DNA of 64,000 bases, from the NCBI GenBank assembly GCA_964035575.1, contig CAXIVB010000011.1:113659-177658 (forward strand), given 5' to 3'. This DNA comes from Rhynchopus sp. YZ270_cl-10. Its lineage: Eukaryota; Euglenozoa; Diplonemea; Diplonemida; Diplonemidae. The first letter of the stretch is position 1. Each line of letters starts with the position of its first letter. The notes beneath the pieces were generated by a model, which saw nothing but the letters and a program-made list of their open reading frames with translations, made no database searches and was not told the origin of the DNA. Shown here piece after piece: positions 1-8,820 of this stretch. A program made the translations under genes and the position numbers.

Positions 1-650
1 TGTTGGGGTCTTGGGTCATGACCCGTCATGGCATCTTGACATGTCCAAATCCATGAAATCAGGTCATATCAAGTGATTTGACCTCTTGACATGAGATGTG
101 ATGTCATGACATGATGTTATATGATGTGCACATGTGCACATGTACATATACATATACATATACATGTTGTATGCACATGTATATATACATGTATATACCC
201 CCTATAGCCCCTTAAGGGCATATGGGTGTATGTACCATGTATGCACATGATATGGTCCATATAAGGACTCATACATCATGTTGGGGTCTTGGGTCATGAC
301 CCGTCATGGCATCTTGACATGTCCAAATCCATGAAATCAGGTCATATCAAGTGATTTGACCTCTTGACATGAGATGTGATGTCATGACATGATGTTATAT
401 GATGTGCACATGTGCACATGTACATATACATATACATATACATGTTGTGTGCACATGTATATATACATGTATATACCCCCTATAGCCCCTTAAGGGCATA
501 TGGGTGTATGTACCATGTATGCACATGATATGGTCCATATAAGGACTCATACATCATGTTGGGGTCTTGGGTCATGACCCGTCATGGCATCTTGACATGT
601 CCAAATCCATGAAATCAGGTCATATCAAGTGATTTGACCTCTTGACATGA
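1..650. repeat. Leader L: 278-bp tandem repeats, 2.3 copies
   Basis: The anchor ttggggtctt occurs at 3, 281 and 559, an exact 278-base period. Each unit contains a TGACC/GGTCA-rich half, the palindrome gtgcacatgtgcac (126-139 in the first copy), an alternating TATACA tract and a tatatacatgtatata palindrome. The last copy runs into module A, where gatgtgatgtcatgac becomes gatgtggtgatgtcac. Confidence 0.9.
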
Positions 651-1190
651 GATGTGGTGATGTCACATGTTGCACATCATGTGCACATATAAGATGTAGA
701 GATGTGTATGCACATACATGTACATATATATACCCCCTATACAAGGGAGGGCTATATACATGTATATACATGTAGGTGCATGTACATGTATGTAAGTACA
801 TACTGTATATACACCTCTACCCATGCCATATGGGGTCCAAATGGGGTCCAAAAGGGTCCATTTATGGGTAGACCCCCATCTCATGACATGTCATGGGTCA
901 TGACCCATGAGGTGATATGACATGATATGGCATCTCATGAGATGGATAGGTCCTCATCCAATGAGGAGATATGCAACATCATATGATGTAATGCAACTTA
1001 TATAAGTGCATGTGCACATATGGTTTACCCATATGGCCCATCATATGGGATGCATATATGTATATGTATATACATATATATACATGTGTCTACACATGTA
1101 TGCACCATGTTGCACCTCTTAAAAGAGGTCTAGACCTCTAAATATGAGGTCAAATCCATGGATTTGGAGGTCCTCAGATCTCAGGACCTC
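651..1190. repeat. Module A, copy 1 (palindrome-rich phase marker)
   Basis: About 540 bases shared by all 19 copies in the window. Between 892 and 1190 it holds a chain of self-complementary blocks: 892-909 (18 bp), 931-944, 952-966 (6-bp arms), 976-989, 996-1007, 1082-1099 (8-bp arms, 2-base loop), 1115-1128, 1124-1139, 1152-1165 and 1167-1190 (8-bp arms). The last block ends where segment types diverge. Short frames of 72-73 residues on both strands (702-920 and 663-884) come from TATACA/CATGTA motifs and are not genes in my view. Role unknown; cruciform-prone DNA is an inference. Confidence 0.88.
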
Positions 1191-2940
1191 CCATTTTGAG
1201 GACCCCCTCAGATCTTGGGACCCCCTCAGATCCAGGGTAGGGACCCCAAATGGCACCTTTATACCCCCTTTTGGGACCTCCCCACATGGTGTAAGAGGTG
1301 CCCCACACCCCTACATATAGGGTATATGCCCTAGGCTGTATAGGGGGTGTATAGGGGTATATAAAGGTGTATGTACACTTATATACATGTGCATGCACAT
1401 ATATATACATGTATATATAGGTCCTCAGATCCCATGACCCTCCATTTGGGGGTCTGGAGACCTCAGGACCCCATTTTGGGACCCTCCTCAGATCTTGGGA
1501 CCCCCTCCAGATCTGGGGATAGGACCCCAAAGGGACCCATTTGGACCCCATTTGAGGACCATTGGCATCATGTGTGGACACCCCCTTTTCCACCATGTAT
1601 GCCATTTGATCTACTCTCCCTATACATATGCCCTAAATGGACATAACCCCATATGATCCCATATGTGTTATATGACCACTTTGGAGCACCTTTATATGCA
1701 TAGGGTGGGGACCCCATATGGGCCCTTTTAGACCCCTTCCAAAAGGGGGTCTAAAGCATGTACACCTCCTTACACTCCATGTGTATGGTGGTGTATAGGT
1801 TAAGGGGCTATATAGGGCATAATGGGTACATGTACATACACATGTGTTGCACGTCATGTGCATCATGTTGGCATGTCATGAGGTGGTCCAAAAGGGTGAT
1901 CACCAGATGACCCCATTTTGGGACCCCTCCCATTTTAAGAGGTCCGCTGCATCAGACCGGGCCATCCTGGTTTGAACCGTTTGGGGACCTCAGGACCCCC
2001 AAATGGGCTGAATTGACCCCTTTTAGGGTCCTCAAAAGGACCCATTTTGGGGTCAAAAGGGGGTCAAAATGGGGTCCATATGGTGACCCATACTATGGTC
2101 TATATAGGCAATATATGGGTCCTGGACCCTCCTCATGCCTGGACCCGAGGTGCTCCAAAGGGGGGTACCCAAAGTGGTCCATTAAATAGGAGGCCTTCAG
2201 ACCCCTTAGGGGTCCAAAAGATGTCGAAACCCGACATCTACCTGGACCCCCGGAGGTCCCAAAAGGGCCATGTCGGGTTTATACAACCCCTGCCAGTCCT
2301 AAGTGCCATAAAAAGGGTGATATTTGGTGGTCCATTCTGAGACCCCAATATGACACTATTTGGCCTGTAGACCATGGTCCAGATCTGGACCCCAGATGGT
2401 CCAAAAGGGGGTGCAACTAACATATCGCGCGCGCGCGCGTGGTAAGAGGTAGTTTATAAAATCGGCGCTTCCCAGGACCCCAGACCCCAGGAGGTGGTCT
2501 CAGGGGGTCTGAGGGGTTGGGAGGGGTCTGGAGCCATGAGGGGTCTGGACCACCCACCCTGTGGAGATGGCTGGTGGTCTGTAGGGAGGTGGCCAAAAGG
2601 GGTGTTTATACCCCTATGGCGCCTCAAGCCCTTTAAGTGCTGTTGAGCACCCAATGCATTAGATGTCCATGAGGTGACAAGACCTCTATAGAAGTATATA
2701 TGGTAGGTATGGGGTGCATGCCCATATACCACCATATGCCCCCAATGGCCCTTTAGGACCATGTGGGCCATGTGCATCATATGTGGTGTACATGCATGGA
2801 TATGGACTCGCATGGGTCCAGACCCATGGTTTACCCCATTTCACCCAATTTGGGTGCATGTGCCAAAATGGCCTAAATGCCTGAAATGGGGCATATTTGG
2901 ATGTTGAGACCTTTTGGGACCATGTCAAGACATGACATGA
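1191..2940. repeat. Segment I body: blocks B, D1 and M
   Basis: B (1191-1930) is rich in GGACCCC and CCAGATCTGG motifs. D1 (about 1930-2440) is homologous to D2 of segment IV and ends in the (CG)7 tract. It holds gatgtcg/cgacatc arms at 2220-2226 and 2232-2238, and a second partner atgtcgggttt at 2270-2280 that could compete for the same strand. 2441-2657 is G-rich and mixed. M (2658-2940) starts with the join tag ttagatgtccatgaggtgac. No gene seen. Confidence 0.8.
2426..2439. repeat. (CG)7 tract
   Basis: Seven perfect CG dinucleotides flanked by acatat and tggtaagag, in DNA otherwise poor in CpG. Alternating CG of this length can adopt Z-DNA. All nine copies in the window have exactly seven units. 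Confidence 0.95.
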
Positions 2941-3178
2941 CATCCAATATGTTATACATCATATGTACATGTATATATACATATATGTATATACATGTAT
3001 ATACCCCCGTATAGCCCCTTAGGGCATATGGGTGTATGTACCATGTATGCACATGATATGGTCCATATGTGGACTCATACATCATGTTGGGGTCTTGGGT
3101 CATGACCCGTCATGGCATCTTGACATGTCCAAATCCATGAAATCAGGTCATATCAGGTGATTTGACCTCTTGACATGA
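2941..3178. repeat. Leader L, single variant copy
   Basis: One leader repeat with a different first half (catccaatatgttatac), anchor at 3087. It joins M to module A. Confidence 0.85.
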
Positions 3179-3718
3179 GATGTGGTGATGTCACATGTTG
3201 CACATCATGTGCACATATAAGATGTAGAGATGTGTATGCACATACATGTACATATATATACCCCCTATACAAGGGAGGGCTATATACATGTATATACATG
3301 TAGGTGCATGTACATGTATGTAAGTACATACTGTATATACACCTCTACCCATGCCATATGGGGTCCAAATGGGGTCCAAAAGGGTCCATTTATGGGTAGA
3401 CCCCCATCTCATGACATGTCATGGGTCATGACCCATGAGGTGATATGACATGATATGGCATCTCATGAGATGGATAGGTCCTCATCCAATGAGGAGATAT
3501 GCAACATCATATGATGTAATGCAACTTATATAAGTGCATGTGCACATATGGTTTACCCATATGGCCCATCATATGGGATGCATATATGTATATGTATATA
3601 CATATATATACATGTGTCTACACATGTATGCACCATGTTGCACCTCTTAAAAGAGGTCTAGACCTCTAAATATGAGGTCAAATCCATGGATTTGGAGGTC
3701 CTCAGATCTCAGGACCTC
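3179..3718. repeat. Module A, copy 2
   Basis: Same palindrome chain as copy 1, with the ggtccaaatgg and catcatatggg variants. Followed by the shortened segment II. Confidence 0.88.
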
Positions 3719-4331
3719 CCATTTTGAGGACCCCCTCAGATCTTGGGACCCCCTCAGATCCAGGGTAGGGACCCCAAATGGCACCTTTATACCCCCTTTT
3801 GGGACCTCCCCACATGGTGTAAGAGGTGCCCCACACCCCTACATATAGGGTATATGCCCTAGGCTGTATAGGGGGTGTATAGGGGGTATATAAAGGTGTA
3901 TGTACACTTATATACATGTGCATGCACATATATATACATGTATATATAGGTCCTCAGATCCCATGACCCTCCATTTGGGGGTCTGGAGACCTCAGGACCC
4001 CATTTTGGGACCCCTCCAGATCTGGGGGTAGGACCCCAAATGGCTCACCTTAGATGTCCATGAGGTGACAAGACCTCTATAGAAGTATATATGGTAGGTA
4101 TGGGGTGCATGCCCATATACCACCATATGCCCCCAATGGCCCTTTAGGACCATGTGGGCCATGTGCATCATATGTGGTGTACATGCATGGATATGGACTC
4201 GCATGGGTCCAGACCCATGGTTTACCCCATTTCACCCAATTTGGGTGCATGTGCCAAAATGGCCTAAATGCCTGAAATGGGGCATATTTGGATGTTGAGA
4301 CCTTTTGGGACCATGTCAAGACATGACATGA
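3719..4331. repeat. Segment II body: segment I with ~1.14 kb deleted
   Basis: B sequence runs to about 4052 and then jumps to the join tag ttagatgtccatgaggtgac. The rest of B, all of D1 and the (CG)7 tract are missing compared with 1191-2940. The short stretch ggctcacc at the join is not in segment I. The same deletion recurs at 48,730 and 62,641. Confidence 0.85.
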
Positions 4332-4569
4332 CATCCAATATGTTATACATCATATGTACATGTATATATACATATATGTATATACATGTATATACCCCCG
4401 TATAGCCCCTTAGGGCATATAGGTGTATATAGCATGTATGCACATGATATGGTCCATATGTGGACACATACATCATGTTGGGGTCTTGGGTCATGACCCG
4501 TCATGGCATCTTGACATGTCCAAATCCATGAAATCAGGTCATATCAGGTGATTTGACCTCTTGACATGA
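4332..4569. repeat. Leader L, single variant copy
   Basis: Anchor at 4478. It has gtgtatatagcatg where other leaders have gtgtatgtaccatg. The closest match to the sequence after the 35,419 join is this type. Confidence 0.85.
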
Positions 4570-5109
4570 GATGTGGTGATGTCACATGTTGCACATCATG
4601 TGCACATATAAGATGTAGAGATGTGTATGCACATACATGTACATATATATACCCCCTATACAAGGGAGGGCTATATACATGTATATACATGTAGGTGCAT
4701 GTACATGTATGTAAGTACATACTGTATATACACCTCTACCCATGCCATATGGGGTCCAAATGGGGTCCAAAAGGGTCCATTTATGGGTAGACCCCCATCT
4801 CATGACATGTCATGGGTCATGACCCATGAGGTGATATGACATGATATGGCATCTCATGAGATGGATAGGTCCTCATCCAATGAGGAGATATGCAACATCA
4901 TATGATGTAATGCAACTTATATAAGTGCATGTGCACATATGGTTTACCCATATGGCCCATCAGATGGGATGCATATATGTATATGTATATACATATATAT
5001 ACATGTGTCTACACATGTATGCACCATGTTGCACCTCTTAAAAGAGGTCTAGACCTCTAAATATGAGGTCAAATCCATGGATTTGGAGGTCCTCAGATCT
5101 CAGGACCTC
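4570..5109. repeat. Module A, copy 3 (first of alpha1)
   Basis: Has the catcagatggg variant near 4969, shared with the first A of the beta units but not with the first A of alpha2. It lacks the tagcgatg variant of beta. Confidence 0.88.
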
Positions 5110-5699
5110 TCATTTTGGGACCCCCTCAGATCTTGGGACCCCCTCAGATCCAGGGTAGGGACCCCAAATGACCCCTTTTAGACCCCTTTTGGACCCCCTA
5201 TTAGGGCCTTTAGGGCCTTTATGGGGTGCCCACAGGGGTACGTAGGGTGCCTACAGGGGCTCCCAATGGCCCTCCCCTTAAGGGGCCATTTGGGTACCCC
5301 ATGAGCCCCCATGTGTCCCCATGGGTGCCATGTAGTCCCGTTAGGCCCATTTGACCCCTATGGCCTCAGACCCCTCAGGACCCCAAAAGGGGTCCAAAAG
5401 GGGTCATTTTAGGGGTACCCCCCAAAATGGGGTGTGCAGCTAATTGGGTCATATATAGGGCAAAATGGCCCTTTTCCGTTCTGGACACTTTTATACAGAG
5501 AGTAGTCCAAAAGTGACACAAAACGGGAAGTACGTGAAAAAGGGGTTTGGGGATTTCAGGCCCCAAAATGGCCGGGCGGCAGGAAGGTCCATTTTGAGGG
5601 TACCCCCAAATGACCCAATTTGGGGGGTCTGAGGACCCCAAATGACCCCATTTTAGGACCCCTCAGGACCCCAAATGGCCCCATTTAGGGTCCTCAGAG
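5110..5699. repeat. Block E1 of segment III
   Basis: GGGGTCC-rich DNA around a more complex island at about 5463-5545 (cacttttatacag, then aaaagtgacacaaaacggg). A diverged relative, E2, lies at about 8185-8267 in the same segment. E1 is shared with segment VI. An 88-residue minus-strand frame over the island is not supported as a gene. Confidence 0.75.
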
Positions 5700-6593
5700 G
5701 TCCTGGGGGTCTGGGGCCATGGTGCCCAAGGGGTATACTATGAGCCCCTTAGGATGTGGGAGGGCCACATCCATAGCACGAAGGGCACCATAGTGCACCT
5801 CACCCCACCTCCTACGGGTGCCCAAAGGGCATCCCAATGCCCCACCTCTATTGACCACTAGGAGGAAGGGACGCAAGCACCTGCTGGTCCGATCGTCCAT
5901 AGGGATGCCCTCCCACGGGTAGACATAGGGGCAAGGAGGAGCCAGCACGGTGGTGACACACGTCCAAGCAAGGCAGACCGCTAGGGATAGCTGGCGCAGG
6001 TAAGGGTTGCATCCAGCCTCTAGTGCACTTTGAAGTAGGCCCCAGAACCGATAGGTGCACACGTGCGCCGCTAGGGGCGGGGACTTCATGCACATAGTGC
6101 AGCACCTCCCATAGGGAGTTGCTGTGCATGTGTAGTGAGCTGGCCCACGGAGTGTCGGAGCCTTGCAGGCGCAATGACGGGGGTCAGCGAGTACTTGACC
6201 TCAGGAGCCCTTGACCATCCGAAAGGTCCGCAGGAGGATCAGAGCGTAGCGGTTGGCCGCCAGGATGGGCAGGGCTTACCTCACCTCAAGAGACCTTGGC
6301 TCATCCGAAAGGTCCGAAGGAGGATCAGAGCGCAGCGGGTGGCCGCCAGGATGAACAGGGCTTACCTCACCTCAAGCACGCTCCACCTCAAGAGGCTCTG
6401 TTAGTAGACCTCGGGCTAGAGGGCTTACTTGACCTTAAGTAGCGGGTTCGAAGAGCACGTAGCCCGAAGGGTCAGGACGGAGTTACGCCGTAGTACTGAT
6501 GCCCCCGCTTACCTCGACCTGACCTCACTTCCGCCCATGGGTGGCGAGACCCTCCATTATGCTTGCGGCACTGGTGGCACACCAGGGCCGATA

Positions 6594-6752
6594 CGGCCTG
6601 AGCACAGCGAGGGAGGAGGACGTAGCCCGTAGGGCAAGGACGGGCCACGGCCTGAGCACAGCGAGGGAGGAGGACGTAGCCCGTAGGGCAAGGACGGGCC
6701 ACGGCCTGAGCACAGCGAGGGAGGAGGACGTAGCCCGTAGGGCAAGGACGGG
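6594..6752. repeat. 54-bp tandem repeat, 2.9 copies
   Basis: cggcctgagcacagcg starts at 6594, 6648 and 6702. Because 54 is a multiple of 3, the repeat stays open in several frames on both strands (an 18-residue period), which largely explains the long overlapping frames here. Each unit contains a cccgtaggg mini-hairpin. Confidence 0.95.
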
Positions 6753-7046
6753 TATACGGCCACCCCAAAGGGGAGGGAGGAGGATGTCCCATAGGGACAG
6801 CCGGGTGGGCGCACAGCGCCGAACGGCCACTCCGAAGGAGCGGGAGGAGGATGGACCAAAGGGACAGCCGGGCCGGGAGCGCAGCGACAGGGAGCGCAGC
6901 GACCTAACGGCCACCCCGAAGGGGCGGGAGGAGGGGAGTCCGAAGGACAAGGACGGGAGGCCTCCGCCTAGGACGCCCTTCACATGTGAAGGTGCATGTC
7001 CACGCGGAGGCCCAAGGTCTAGGTCCCTGTAGGGACCATAGGCCGT

Positions 7047-7360
7047 GAGCGCAGAGGAAGACTCCGATAGAGCTCCCATGGTCTGGTGGGCCAAGACCAT
7101 GGCCCGACCCTTTACCTTCAGGTAAAGGGGAAGGGCTGGAGGGCACCTGTAAGGTGCCCGATCCTTTGGGCGAGCCAAGGAGCGTACGGCCACCTCACCT
7201 TGCAGGTCTAAGGTGGGTGTACAGCCCTTGGGGTCATGCTGCATAAGGCGGCTGACGGAGCTCCCTGCATCATCCTGATTCAGGATGGTAGCATGGGGCT
7301 GCATGACTCCTTGGCGAGCCCAAAGGCATTTATAGGGTCTACCCTTTGGAAGACCCTATA
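7047..7360 (+). other. Candidate structured RNA element, form 1 (alpha1)
   Basis: Successive stems: 7076-7084 with 7094-7102; 7108-7116 with 7121-7129 (loop ttca); 7141-7147 with 7153-7159. A long-range stem pairs 7163-7171 with 7318-7326 and 7174-7182 with 7307-7315, the two halves separated by a GA/GA internal loop (7172-7173, 7316-7317). Inside it are 7196-7201 with 7210-7215 and a catcctga hairpin near 7270-7287. Then 7331-7340 with 7351-7360. Form 2 in segment VI keeps the order with different stem sequences. The GA/GA loop and a U-G pair in form 2 favour the plus strand. Transcription is unproven; hairpin-forming mutation could produce the same picture. Confidence 0.35.
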
Positions 7361-7400
7361 ACGGTGCAACGTAGTGGAGCCTACGCATAAGCCTCAATAC

Positions 7401-7830
7401 AGGGTATGTAGGCTGTATGGGGTACCCATACTAGATATGGGCCATATCATGTACCCATATCATATGACGTCAGTGGATGTCCAGTGGCATCATATCCGCA
7501 CAAAGGGCTAAAAAGAGGGTCTCCATATGACACCCGGTGAAATCCATTTGATGCCACCTGGGGGTAATGGAGGTCCAAAAGTGAGACACCCTTTTGGACC
7601 CCTATTTGGAGCATATGGCCCCATATGGCCTGTGTAGCCATGTGAGGTCCCATAGCGGGTCCTCCTAAAGTGCCCAAAAGGGCTAAAAAGAGGGTCTCCA
7701 TATGACACCCGGTGAAATCCATTTGATGCCGCCTGGGGGTGATGGAGGTCCAAAAGTGAGACACCCTTTTGGACCCCCTTTTGGCCCATAGGGCCCAGAT
7801 GGCCATATAGGGGTCCTACCCCTTAGGACC
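7401..7830. repeat. Block with a 101-bp direct repeat 175 bp apart
   Basis: 7502-7602 and 7677-7777 are near-identical (gggctaaaaagagggtctcc through ggacccc). The stretch before (7401-7500) is mixed ATG/CATATG-rich sequence with nothing recognised. Confidence 0.85.
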
Positions 7831-8820
7831 CCATTTGGTCACGGGTGTTTTGGGGTACCTCCAAATAGGTGGTCCGTTTGAGACCCCCTATTTGACACTA
7901 TATGGCCTGTAGGACCAGGTCCCAATATGGACCCCTCCAGACCACTAGTGTCAGTTTTGAGGACCCCATTTGGCCCTTTTGAGGACCCCATTTTGACCCC
8001 TTTTGGGACCCCTCTGGAGGTCCTTGGGTAAGGGGACCTGCCTTACACAGAGACCTCGGGTCCCAGGGGTATAGTCTCAGGCCTGTAGACCCCCTCAGGT
8101 GCCTTACACGGGCTTGTAGACCCCCTGGCCCAAGACCCCCATTTTGACCCCTTTTGGGACCCCTCATCTCCCGGTCCCTATAGGGGCTCAAATGGCCCTT
8201 TTCGGGTTTGGACCGTTTTATACAGGGACCAATCCAAAAGTGACACAAAACGGGTGGTACCCCAAAAAGGGGGTCCTCCGGATTTGGGTCCATTTTGGGG
8301 TCGGGCGCCAGGAAGGTCCCTTTTTGGGGTACCCCCAAAATGGCCCTTTTGACCCCATTTTGACCCCTTTTGGACCCCATTTTGACCCCTTTTGGACCCC
8401 TTTTGGACCCCTTTTGGGGCCCTTTAGGGCCCTTTAGGGGGTCCCAAGGGGTGCCCACAGGGCTCCCAAGGCCCCTCCCCTCAAGGGGCCCTGGGGGTGT
8501 CCTGGGGGTCCATGGGGTCCCATGGGGTCCCAAGGGGTCCCATATGGGGTACCCCAAGGGTAGGGGCCCAGGCCCCCAAAGGGGGTCCCAAAAGGGGTCC
8601 CAAAAGGGGTCCTAAAATGGCCCTTTTGACCCCATTTTGGCACCGGCCGATGGGTCCGCCAGGGGGCAAAAGTAGGCAAAACGACTATTTTATGAGGTGC
8701 CATTATGCCTCCTAAATGGCCCTTTTTGGACCCCTTTTGACCCCCTTTTTGGACCCCTTTTGGACCCCATTTGGACCCCCTCAGCCCTCTCTCAGGAGGG
8801 CTAAGGAGGCCTAATAAGGG
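7831..8820. repeat. Block F: GGGGTCC/CCCCTTTT-rich low-complexity DNA with E2
   Basis: Irregular 10-12-base periods such as gaccccatttt and gaccccttttg (clear at 8340-8430 and 8700-8790). E2 at about 8185-8267 resembles E1. A gacactatatggcctgtagg motif lies near 7890. G-runs of 4-5 are spaced every 7-9 bases at 8493-8549. No gene seen. Confidence 0.75.

Larger units (their letters stand above)
1..4569. repeat. Tail of a beta-like higher-order unit
   Basis: Leader repeats, then segments I and II in the same order and with the same internal deletion as at the ends of beta1 and beta2. Its leader holds at least three 278-bp anchors (at 3, 281 and 559), where beta1 has two before segment I, so copy number differs. 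At 2385-2395 it has the alpha orientation of a small flip found in beta1 and beta2, so it is not simply a copy of them. Confidence 0.85.
5700..7400. repeat. Long GC-rich, CpG-dense cassette (alpha1)
   Basis: A CpG-island-like block in CpG-poor DNA. It contains an 86-bp tandem duplication (6199-6283 and 6284-6369, then a partial unit), the 54-bp tandem repeats at 6594-6752, many mini-hairpins with 3-base loops (6473-6481, 6626-6634, 6763-6773, 6786-6798, 6830-6840, 6914-6924, 6938-6948), a hairpin at 5752-5772 and the structured 3' part at 7047-7360. A shorter paralogue lies in segment VI. Open frames up to 259 residues overlap on both strands; I do not call them genes. Confidence 0.8.

Noticed and set aside
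126-180. Evenly spaced 278-bp repeats as a possible CRISPR array
   Set aside because: The repeats are long, contiguous and have no unique spacers; there are no cas genes.
702-920. 72-residue plus-strand frame repeated in module A
   Set aside because: Tyr/His/Met/Val runs come from TATACA/CATGTA motifs, and an opposing 73-residue frame overlaps it. No protein family or coding signal.
6440-6460. gggttcgaag resembling a tRNA B box
   Set aside because: No matching A box, no cloverleaf and no acceptor stem could be found around it.
6525-7304. 259-residue minus-strand frame, with a 163-residue plus-strand frame over the same bases (6541-7032)
   Set aside because: Both strands are open because of the 54-bp (18-codon) tandem repeat and high GC. 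No domain recognised, and the composition is low-complexity. Identity in four copies reflects recent DNA duplication, not protein constraint.
5700-7400. GC-rich cassette as a bacterial contaminant or rRNA fragment
   Set aside because: It is embedded at the same place in every unit with continuous flanks, has no recognisable rRNA core, and has a diverged paralogue in the same array.
7502-7777. 101-bp direct repeats as ends of a mobile element
   Set aside because: Only 74 bases lie between them, with no coding sequence or target-site duplication. Simple segmental duplication fits better.
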